This document shows, piece by piece, positions 57,978 to 64,000 of a stretch of DNA of 64,000 bases. The notes beneath the pieces are model-generated. The model did no database searches and had not been told where the DNA came from. It was given only the letters and a program-made list of their open reading frames with translations. Each line of letters begins with the position of its first letter. The stretch's first letter is position 1. The DNA comes from CAVSQX01 sp963730225 (GTDB taxonomy: Bacteria > Planctomycetota > Phycisphaerae > Tepidisphaerales > Tepidisphaeraceae), in contig CAVSQX010000004.1 in assembly GCA_963730225.1 (NCBI GenBank), positions 62,001-126,000 of the forward strand. Direction: 5' to 3'. Made by a program: the position numbers and the translations under genes.

Positions 57978-58433
57978 ATGGAAACGCCGATCAAAGAGGA
58001 TTTCAAAACCACCAATGGATTTGTGTACGTCGTCGCAGCGGTTGTGATAACGATGTCGTTGGCGATCGGGATCTGGGTTAAGGAAATACGCCTGATGATG
58101 ATTTCGACCTCGATCTTTCTGGTATTTTTCACCTGGCTGTGTTTGCGACCAGATTCGGGTGACCCGCCGGCGAGGCCAGGTTGGCTCCTCACGGGTCTTG
58201 GACTTGAGCGCATTTACACAAAAAAAATCCGCGAAACCATAAGCTGGAAACAAATTGCAACCATGAGATGGGTGCGATTTTATGGTCTAATCGTCCACTG
58301 GAATGAATTGGAACCAGCTATTCATAGCGAGGAATTCAAAGCCGATCCGGTTGATTTTCCCCCGAAAGAAAATTATCGAATTTGTCCCGTCGGCATCGCG
58401 GCGTTGATGCGGACGGGTGAGATCATTGCCTGA
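57978..58433 (+). CDS. Hypothetical membrane protein
   Basis: It has 151 residues. Two hydrophobic helices lie near the N-terminus (FVYVVAAVVITMSLAIGIWV and MMISTSIFLVFFTWLCL), and the remainder is soluble with LTGLGLERIYTKKIRETISWKQIATMRWVRFYGLIVHW, which resembles small PH-like/YcxB-like membrane-associated domains. The family is not certain. The last 61 nt overlap the end of a convergent gene. Codon use is less GC-rich than in the neighbours. Confidence 0.6.
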   Translation: METPIKEDFKTTNGFVYVVAAVVITMSLAIGIWVKEIRLMMISTSIFLVFFTWLCLRPDSGDPPARPGWLLTGLGLERIYTKKIRETISWKQIATMRWVRFYGLIVHWNELEPAIHSEEFKADPVDFPPKENYRICPVGIAALMRTGEIIA

Positions 58434-58807
58434 TTCGGACTCGCCGGCATCACAGGACGCTGAACCGAGCCCGTGTTGTACGCAAGGTTGCCCTGTGACG
58501 GCGGAACATAAGCGCTTTGGCCCGGCGATGCACGGTTTGGGATATAGTCCATTGCCCCATTGGGCGTGATGCGGCCCTGCGCGGCCATATTCATTTTTAC
58601 TTCAGATGGAGTCGCGCCGGACTGGTAGTAGGCGAAGCGCACCTCGGACGGCATGGGCACCGAGGTGTTGTTGGAATACTTCACCGAGCCCATGTTCGCA
58701 GCGCCATACAGGCTGTTATCGACGCGCGTGTTCACCTGATATTGCGCCATCAGACTGACGCTCGAAAGCAAAATCGCCACAATGGATACGCGGCAAATTG
58801 AGTTCAT
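58373..58807 (-). CDS. Hypothetical secreted protein
   Basis: From the ATG at 58807 the protein has a signal peptide (MNSICRVSIVAILLSSVSLMAQ) and a mature part of about 122 residues rich in Asn, Pro, Gln and Ser (YQVNTRVDNSLYGAANMGSVKYSNNTSVPMPSEVRFAYYQSGATPSEVKMNMAAQG). It has no Cys after the signal and no domain I recognise. It starts 11 nt after the stop of the DUF2092 gene on the same strand, so the two are probably one operon. Confidence 0.65.
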   Translation of the reverse strand: MNSICRVSIVAILLSSVSLMAQYQVNTRVDNSLYGAANMGSVKYSNNTSVPMPSEVRFAYYQSGATPSEVKMNMAAQGRITPNGAMDYIPNRASPGQSAYVPPSQGNLAYNTGSVQRPVMPASPNQAMISPVRINAAMPTGQIR

Positions 58808-58818
58808 GGATGCTCCTC

Positions 58819-59619
58819 TTACGGTTGGGTGGCTGGTTGCGTGGTCGGCGGAACTTTGACCAGATCCGATCGGGGCACATTCGCCGGCGGCGTAATCGTA
58901 AAAGCATCGGCGGCAGGTTGGGCGGATAAATTCCACTTGGAGAAAACGGCGGTGAATTGGGGCGATTCGGGCCTTTGCTTGTAGGTGATGACGATCTTGC
59001 GAGGAGTGGCAACCTCGCCCTGATCAATCCAGATTTGCCAATCCACGGTTTCCTGCCGGAATGCCAGATGAAAGCATTTGGCATCATTGACATAGCCCAA
59101 TCCAAGATCCTGGGCCGACTGTACATGCTCGGTCAGGGCGTGGTAGGGATCGGAAGACAAAAAGTCCGCCAGCGGAACCACCACGTCGTACTCATCGGCG
59201 AGCATGTCAAACATCGCGTCGATCGTGCTGGGCGCCTTGACCAGGGCGAAGGCGGGTTTGTCCAGGTTATACAGCAGTACGTTGCTGCCGTCGTAAACGA
59301 AGTTGAGGTTTAGATTGTCGCCGGTAACGGTAGCGGCGACACCATCGGGCCGGCGGACAAAGATCTCCTCCGTGCGCGAAGTCTGCACCTTCTGCCCGTT
59401 ATCAAGCAGGTTATCGACGGTGATGTTGGAATTTACCGACAAGGTTTTCGCGTCGGCGAGCGTTTTGCTCATCCGTTGCAGGATGGCGTCAATTTTCGGA
59501 TCGATGACCGGCGACTGGGCCAAGCTCAGGGTGTGAGAGAACGCGACGACAACCAATGCTGCAAGGGCAACGAATGTCGCTGGTGTTACGGGGCGAAGTT
59601 CCGATTTGGTATGTGGCAT
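58819..59619 (-). CDS. DUF2092 family secreted protein
   Basis: I chose the ATG at 59619, which gives a signal peptide (TPATFVALAALVVVAFSHTLSLAQS); the frame upstream lacks conserved features. The mature part has PKIDAILQRMSKTLADAKTLSVNSNITVDNLLDNGQKVQTSRTEEIFVRRPDGVAATVTGDNLNLNFVYDGSNVLLYN, the DUF2092 pattern similar to LolA/LppX beta-half-barrels, and CFHLAFRQETVDWQIWIDQGEVATPRKIVITYK. Some members may carry lipids; the function is not established. It ends in a Thr/Pro/Gln tail (PPTTQPATQP). 266 residues. Confidence 0.85.
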   Translation of the reverse strand: MPHTKSELRPVTPATFVALAALVVVAFSHTLSLAQSPVIDPKIDAILQRMSKTLADAKTLSVNSNITVDNLLDNGQKVQTSRTEEIFVRRPDGVAATVTGDNLNLNFVYDGSNVLLYNLDKPAFALVKAPSTIDAMFDMLADEYDVVVPLADFLSSDPYHALTEHVQSAQDLGLGYVNDAKCFHLAFRQETVDWQIWIDQGEVATPRKIVITYKQRPESPQFTAVFSKWNLSAQPAADAFTITPPANVPRSDLVKVPPTTQPATQP

Positions 59620-59890
59620 AAGGCGACCTGCGGAAAAATGTTGAATTTGCCCAGAGACAAGCAATCGAGCCAGAGCTCCCAGTGAATTGTCTCGCAGGCC
59701 GGCCACGCCGTACAGGCATCTGGCGCGGGGTGGCTTTCGTTCAGTTGAAGATAGCGGCCGCCGGTTGCATCGCAAGCGAGGGCTGAGATTCCGGCATGTC
59801 ATCGCGAGGCGGCTCCTATCGTAAATTAGCACCTTGGAAATCCAACATCCACCGCAGGCGGCCGCGATTATCACGCCCCCACCGGGGATA

Positions 59891-59929
59891 ATCAAAGCCG
59901 ACGCGATTCGCTTTTATTGATTCTCCTCG
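59891..59929. repeat. 39-nt imperfect direct repeat, copy 1
   Basis: This stretch matches 61195-61233 at 34 of 39 positions, sharing GACGCGATTCGCTTT. It covers the stop region of the alginate-lyase-like gene 2. Confidence 0.75.
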
Positions 59930-61131
59930 CCCCTGGTGAAGGTTAAGGTACCGTATCCGAGTTGATCGAAACCACCGCTGTTTGGGCCGTAGTCTCCGCC
60001 GCCGCCTTCGGGGCGGACTTTCTGGGCGAATTGTGTGGAGAACGGTGCGCTGATGCCCTGGAGCAGGGCGTAGTGATTGTAGATCAGTTCCCACGCGGGG
60101 CGGAGCTCGCCGCGGCCGTTGGGGGAGATGATAGGCTGCGTCACGTCGCTGTTCTTGTAGGTGGTATAGGGAACGTCGTTTCCCAGGTTGTACTTGGCAA
60201 CGTATTCGGCGCCGGCGAGGAATCGATTTTGGTCGTAGCCGAACAGGTCATCGCCCTGATTCCAAGCCATCTGGCAGAGCGAGCCTATCAAGGCGATACC
60301 AAGGACGCTGTGGCCCTGGTCGCGGCCGCTTTCCTGCCATTGGCCGAGATTGCCGGGATAGATATGAACGACGGCGTGCTCGATCGCGCCATTGCCGGTT
60401 CCGAATTTGAAGTAGGTGACGGCCTGGTTGTAGATAGTTCGGTCGTCGCAGAGCACGCCGATGGCCAGAGCGGAGGCCATGTTGCAGGCGTCCCAGTTGC
60501 ACCAGTAGTGGTCGATTTTCGCGCCGTTGTGATGGAGCAGAAAATCGGAGTTCATTGGATAGAACACATCGAGCATCATGGTCTGGAATCGTTTGAAATC
60601 CTCGCGCTTCCAAGCGGTGTAGGTGCGCATGATCTCGGCGGCATTTGCGAATTCGTAGCCGTAGATGCCGGCGGCTAGGAATCGGTCCGAGGTGCCGTCA
60701 ATGTGCTTGAGCGATTGCGACCATTCGTTCATTATCTCGATCGATTTGCCGGCGTAAGCGGCGTCGCCGGAGATGCGCCAACGCAAAGCACAGGCGTAGG
60801 CGGCGGCGATGTCGTTGTAGAGCAGGGAGTAGTTTTCGTGGTGATTCGCGCTGGTGCCACGCCAAATCGATTCGGTCGGCCGGGCGGTCCATTTGAGCGA
60901 TGCGTGCGGATTGGAAATGAGCTTGTCCCAGCCGGACTTCCAGGGCTGGGCGCTCGCGGCGACCTCTAACCGCATGCGCTGGAAATCCTGATCGGTGTGG
61001 AGCAGGCCGGGATGAATGAAGGATTTTGTGTCAGGAGATGGTGCGGGCATCGACTGGCCAAATGCCGCTGCGCAACCGAGCACCGGTGGAAAGATCACGA
61101 GCGCGATGACACCAAGCGATCGTCGTGTCAT
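59914..61131 (-). CDS. Secreted alginate-lyase-like enzyme 2
   Basis: From the ATG at 61131 it has a signal peptide (MTRRSLGVIALVIFPPVLGCAAAFGQ) and an alpha-toroid lyase domain: KSFIHPGLLHTDQDFQRMRLEVAASAQPWKSGWDKL, SLLYNDIAAAYACALRWRISGDAAYAGKSIEIMNEW, NGAKIDHYWCNWDACNMASALAIGVLCDD (the catalytic region of the family) and ESGRDQGHSVLGIALIGSLCQMAWNQGDDLFGYDQNRFLAGAEYVAKYNLG. About 405 residues, a usual length. It is related to but different from the lyase at 35672-36853. The gene is flanked by a 39-nt imperfect direct repeat. Substrate probably a uronic-acid polysaccharide. Confidence 0.88.
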   Translation of the reverse strand: MTRRSLGVIALVIFPPVLGCAAAFGQSMPAPSPDTKSFIHPGLLHTDQDFQRMRLEVAASAQPWKSGWDKLISNPHASLKWTARPTESIWRGTSANHHENYSLLYNDIAAAYACALRWRISGDAAYAGKSIEIMNEWSQSLKHIDGTSDRFLAAGIYGYEFANAAEIMRTYTAWKREDFKRFQTMMLDVFYPMNSDFLLHHNGAKIDHYWCNWDACNMASALAIGVLCDDRTIYNQAVTYFKFGTGNGAIEHAVVHIYPGNLGQWQESGRDQGHSVLGIALIGSLCQMAWNQGDDLFGYDQNRFLAGAEYVAKYNLGNDVPYTTYKNSDVTQPIISPNGRGELRPAWELIYNHYALLQGISAPFSTQFAQKVRPEGGGGDYGPNSGGFDQLGYGTLTFTRGEENQ

Positions 61132-61194
61132 CAGAGTAATTCCGCGGTAACGGGCTTCGGTTCTTCCAAATGCTTGCAACCTCGTCTGAGCAGA

Positions 61195-61233
61195 ATTAAA
61201 GACGACGCGATTCGCTTTCATTGATTGTCGTCG
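61195..61233. repeat. 39-nt imperfect direct repeat, copy 2
   Basis: This is the upstream partner of 59891-59929, about 64 nt before the start of the lyase gene; 34 of 39 bases agree. Confidence 0.75.
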
Positions 61234-61377
61234 AATCAAATTCAGAGTCGCAAGGGAATTTCCGTCGGAAAGAGAGCAAATGTTGAGAGCGGTCGCGAAG
61301 GCAACCGAACTAAGGTGCCCCTGCGGGGCGACGACTCAACTATGCTCGTCGAAGTCAGCAATGCGGGGGATTGGGGA

Positions 61378-61635
61378 TCAGACGGGCTTGGCGACGGTGG
61401 TGAGAACGGTGAGCTTGTTGTCGCGCATCTGGGCGACGCCGCCTTCGACCTGGAAGATTTTTTGCTTGCCGCCGGGAAGATCGACGCGCAACGGGCCCTT
61501 GCCGAGACGGGCGAGCAAGGGGGCGCGGTCGGTGAGGATTCCAATCAGGCCGTCGTGCGCGGGGATGATGGCTTGCTCGACCGGCTCGTCGAGGGCCTGC
61601 TGCTCGGGCGTGACGATGGTGCATTGGAACGACAT
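61378..61635 (-). CDS. atpC: ATP synthase epsilon subunit, short stand-alone form
   Basis: It has 85 residues: MSFQCTIVTPEQQALDEPVEQAIIPAHDGLIGILTDRAPLLARLGKGPLRVDLPGGKQKIFQVEGGVAQMRDNKLTVLT, the N-terminal beta-sandwich of the F-type ATPase epsilon subunit (VTP...A..PA..G..GIL..HAPLL, with Asp-Arg in place of the usual His). The C-terminal two-helix inhibitory domain (about 45 residues) is absent. No other ATP synthase gene is within the window on either side; the upstream neighbour on this strand is the tmRNA gene. It could be the only epsilon gene or a spare copy. Confidence 0.85.
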   Translation of the reverse strand: MSFQCTIVTPEQQALDEPVEQAIIPAHDGLIGILTDRAPLLARLGKGPLRVDLPGGKQKIFQVEGGVAQMRDNKLTVLTTVAKPV

Positions 61636-61884
61636 GAGAGCAATTTAGGGAAGGGAAGGGGCGGCGTCAATTTTGAGAGACTCCCGCTTCTGCTTTGGTG
61701 CACTTTTTTTCTCCTGATCTCCTGCTCACCTGTCGGCGCATCGAAGGATGTAGACGAAAAAGGAATCTGCTGGCGCAGATGCGGACATGGGTAAAGCCCT
61801 TCGATGCGCTTCGCTTACTCAGGGCATTCGACTCGGCCGGTCGATGGCCTGCCATGAGCGAGGTCCGTACTCGGCCGAGCCGAA

Positions 61885-62264
61885 TGGAGGCGGGGGGAAT
61901 TGAACCCCCGTCCCGAAATAACCCAAATGGCGGCCTCTACATGTTTAGTCGATCGTTTGATCTCGACGCCGACGACGAAGATCGACATTCTTCGCCGGCG
62001 TCCAGCCGTCTAAATCTCGCCTTCCAACCAACGGCCGAGTTGGAAGACCAGCCCGCGTTTTGCGGCCGATCTGCTGCGGGCATCAGACCGTGCCGAGGTT
62101 GCCTTTTTTTAGGCAGCCATTTGAACCGGGGCGGCGGTGAAGCCGACTCGGCCTGCAACATCGCTGTTGGCAGTTATGGTTTGCTCACTTTTTTTACCAG
62201 GCCAAGCGAGCGTCCTGGACATGCCACCGCCACCGTAGTCATCCGGTCGAAACCAGTCGCCCCC
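61885..62264 (-). ncRNA. ssrA: Transfer-messenger RNA (tmRNA)
   Basis: The 5' end on the minus strand is GGGGGCGACTGGTTTCGACCGG, the standard tmRNA start, and the 3' end GGGGGTTCAATTCCCCCCGCCTCCA forms the T arm and the second acceptor strand (GGGGGCG pairs with CGCCTCC with one G-U). Length is about 380 nt; CCA is not encoded. A likely tag frame (62171 to 62109) is ANSDVAGRVGFTAAPVQMAA and stop. This rescues stalled ribosomes and tags the peptide for proteolysis. The small open frame within 61937-62161 is not a gene. Confidence 0.93.
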
Positions 62265-62451
62265 GGTGGATTAAATGGAAAAGAGCGCCCGCATTATAGT
62301 GGTCTTGATCGGATGATTCCACTGAGGGAATTCGGGCTATTCGCAGGGACGTCATGGGTACGTTGCGGATCGCCATTTTATTGGATAAATGTGAGCGGAG
62401 GTCGGGTTATAATCGCCACTGATGCAATTACAGCAAGATCGCAGGCCAACC

Positions 62452-63165
62452 ATGAACCTTGGGGGCTCGGTAAAAAACCTGTTTTCGCGGCTGGGGTACA
62501 CGCTCAAGCGATTTGAGTTCCCCACGGACAATCCCATCGACGTGCTGGCGACGGTGGTGGAATCGCGGCTTCGGCCGGGTTTTTTTGTGCTGCAAATCGG
62601 AGCCAACGACGGCAAAAGCGACGATCCGGCGTGGGCGACGATTCGCAAACATCGGCTGCAGGCGCTGCTGGTTGAGCCGATGCCGGCGATGTTTGAGAAG
62701 CTGGTTGCGAATTATTCGGATCAGCCGCAGGTGAAGTGCGAGAATTGCGCGATCGGGCGCGAAGACGGGCAGATCACGCTTTATCACGTTCGGCCCCATC
62801 CCGAGTTGCCGGCGTATGTCACGCGCGTGGCCAGCTTCCGCCGGGAGGTGATTCTCAAGCAGCGCGGCAGGGTGCCGAACATCGGGAAATTCATCGAATC
62901 GATGTCTCTGCCCTCGCTGTCGCTGGGAACGCTGCTGAAGAAGCATGACATCCACCGGGTGGATTGGCTTCAGCTCGACGCCGAAGGGTTCGATTTTGAA
63001 GTTCTCAAAATGCTGTGGGCGACGCCGCTGCGACCTGAAATCATCAGCTTTGAATGCGAGCATCTGGAACGGGCCGACAAAATTGCGTGTGCGGCGATGC
63101 TGCGCGAGGCGGGATACAAATACATCGGTCTGGGGCGAGACGCGATCGCGATCCGGCCGGTCTGA
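62452..63165 (+). CDS. FkbM-family SAM-dependent methyltransferase
   Basis: From the ATG at 62452 it has 237 residues. Motifs are FFVLQIGANDGKSDDPAW (SAM-binding motif I), LQALLVEPMPAMFEKL (motif II), CAIGREDGQITLYHV, LSLGTLLKKHDIHRVDWLQLDAEGFDFEVLK (the LDxEGxE-like FkbM hallmark) and EIISFECEHL. Such enzymes O-methylate sugars of surface glycans or small molecules; the substrate is unknown. It follows tmRNA on the opposite strand and is followed by a convergent gene with a terminator between. Confidence 0.92.
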   Translation: MNLGGSVKNLFSRLGYTLKRFEFPTDNPIDVLATVVESRLRPGFFVLQIGANDGKSDDPAWATIRKHRLQALLVEPMPAMFEKLVANYSDQPQVKCENCAIGREDGQITLYHVRPHPELPAYVTRVASFRREVILKQRGRVPNIGKFIESMSLPSLSLGTLLKKHDIHRVDWLQLDAEGFDFEVLKMLWATPLRPEIISFECEHLERADKIACAAMLREAGYKYIGLGRDAIAIRPV

Positions 63166-63171
63166 AAAAAA

Positions 63172-63202
63172 ACGGCCGCCGGTGAACGACACCGGCGGCC
63201 GT
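63172..63202 (-). terminator. Intrinsic terminator of the beta-helix gene at the right edge
   Basis: A perfect 12-bp stem (ACGGCCGCCGGT at 63172-63183 against 63191-63202) has a 7-nt loop. On the minus strand a run of eight T follows directly. It is 20 nt after the stop of the minus-strand gene and just after the FkbM stop, so it may also stop plus-strand transcription, though without a T tract. Confidence 0.85.
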
Positions 63203-63222
63203 AGTTGGACCAATACAAATCG

Positions 63223-64000
63223 TTACGCCGTTCTGGGCAGACTGGCGCCGGCGGTGAAGCTGCCGGCCGAGGCCTGATACGTGTCGCCGAGGCTGACGTT
63301 CTCGAACACGTCGCCGTGAACCTGGCTGTTGGCATCCCATTGGGCCGGATCCTGATAACCGTTGCCCGGGATGGACACATAGTTGATGCCACCGTTGGCG
63401 TACGGAAGGATGGTGATGGGCATGGGCCAGATGTTGTCGGAGATGGAGGTGAAATCCTCCAGACTGTTGTCGTTGACGTAGATCGCGGCCGTTCCGTCGG
63501 CGCCGGGTTGCACGTTGGGGGCGACCCAAAGATTGTTGTCGAGGGTGATTCCATCGACGACGCCCTCGACGGCCAGGAACTGTCCCTGGGTGCCGTTGTT
63601 GATGGCGGTGTTGTGCAGAATCGTGATGTCGCTGGATTCCACGCCGAGGCTGCTGGTGCCGTCGATGGTGATAGCCGGGCCGGAATTGGTCTGCACGACG
63701 TTGTTTTCGATCATGATATGATCCGAGCCGCTCTGGGCGTAGATGAAGGTGTCGGTGAGTTGATTGTCGGTAATCACGCACCAGGAAGTGCTGTCGGTGA
63801 CGGGCTCACCCCACTCGCCCAGCGGGCCGACGCGAATGTCGCCGCCGGTGCAGTTGTTCTGGGCGACGTAGCCGTAGGAGCCGGCGTGCATCTCGATGCA
63901 CCCCTTGCCGTCGTGATTGGCGAAGGTGTTTCCCTCGATGGTGACGTCGGTCCAGTAAACCATGCGGACGATGTGCTCGTTGTTGCTGTTGACGACGTTG
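63223..64000 (-). CDS. Right-handed beta-helix repeat protein, C-terminal part (5' end outside window)
   Basis: The frame is open to the window edge. It consists of parallel beta-helix rungs: VNSNNEHIVRMVYWTDVTIEGNTF at the upstream end, then YVAQNNCTGGDIRVG, CVITDNQLTDTFIYAQSGSDHIMIENNVVQTN, SSDITILHNTAINNGTQGQFLAVEGVVDGITLDNNLWVAP and FTSISDNIWP. This is the Pfam Beta_helix/NosD-like pattern of secreted polysaccharide-binding or -cleaving proteins. The final 50 residues leave the helix (YVSIPGNGYQDPAQWDANSQVHGDVFENVSLGDTY). The activity cannot be read because the N-terminus is missing. Confidence 0.8.
   Translation of the reverse strand, partial: NVVNSNNEHIVRMVYWTDVTIEGNTFANHDGKGCIEMHAGSYGYVAQNNCTGGDIRVGPLGEWGEPVTDSTSWCVITDNQLTDTFIYAQSGSDHIMIENNVVQTNSGPAITIDGTSSLGVESSDITILHNTAINNGTQGQFLAVEGVVDGITLDNNLWVAPNVQPGADGTAAIYVNDNSLEDFTSISDNIWPMPITILPYANGGINYVSIPGNGYQDPAQWDANSQVHGDVFENVSLGDTYQASAGSFTAGASLPRTA

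Noticed and set aside
61937..62161. 74-codon frame on the tmRNA strand
   Set aside because: It lies within tmRNA and is explained by that RNA gene.

Overview
The window looks like a GC-rich bacterial chromosome segment from a planctomycete, most probably of the Phycisphaerae/Tepidisphaerales type. The signs are three giant secreted proteins made of autotransporter-associated beta-strand repeats that end in a dockerin-like doublet and a PEP-CTERM sorting tail; several pseudopilin-like proteins with the FTLVELLVVIGIIALL signature; a short ECF sigma factor of the Rhodopirellula/Verrucomicrobium type followed by a FecR/NPCBM protein; and many secreted carbohydrate-active enzymes. No strain-level identification is possible from the sequence alone.

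Layout. 1-11226: 3' part of giant repeat protein 1 (+), overlapped at its stop by a secreted beta-helix (pectate-lyase-like) gene (11226-13098, +). 12879-21812: a minus-strand locus in the order ECF sigma factor, FecR/NPCBM protein, pseudopilin-like protein, giant repeat protein 2; a shared promoter-like motif lies in front of the sigma gene and of the pilin-like gene. 21825-25254: GH79-like glycosidase (-), then a small secreted protein, a DsbA-like protein, a short MscS channel and a DUF2905 protein (+). 25403-34239: giant repeat protein 3 (-). 34479-38669: LacI-type regulator, alginate-lyase-like enzyme and GH27 alpha-galactosidase. 38707-44643: two pseudopilin-like proteins and a second LacI-type regulator (-), divergent from a beta-helix/FN3 protein (+). 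44748-52681: tRNA-Ile, tRNA-Leu, ECF sigma/anti-sigma pair, unusually large signal peptidase I, GT9 glycosyltransferase, MnmA, ClC channel with CBS domains, and fucose mutarotase. 52791-57840: broken fucose-isomerase-like gene, an insertion sequence nested in a smaller inverted-repeat element, csrA, a frameshifted Crp/Fnr regulator, a remnant of rpiB and a strong hairpin. 57978-64000: small unknown proteins, a DUF2092 protein, a second alginate-lyase-like enzyme, a stand-alone atpC, tmRNA, an FkbM methyltransferase and the C-terminal part of a beta-helix protein.

How it works together (inference). The theme is extracellular polysaccharide handling and cell-surface display. One operator-like sequence, TGCAAWCGATTGA, occurs 56-62 nt upstream of the GH79-like gene, the first LacI regulator and the alginate-lyase-like gene (the last site shared with the alpha-galactosidase), which suggests one sugar-responsive regulon. 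A second LacI regulator appears to control itself and a divergent beta-helix protein through two sites of the form GGATAAT-N4/5-GATTATTCA. The ECF sigma factor appears to drive its own operon and the pilin-like/giant protein pair.

Caution. Nine single-base frameshifts were found in six genes, eight of them of the same sign and mostly in short G/C runs. Sequencing or assembly indels are the simplest explanation, so the broken genes are described as fragments of probably intact genes unless noted. The last 1180 bp of giant genes 1 and 3 are almost identical at DNA level and lie in inverted orientation about 14 kb apart.
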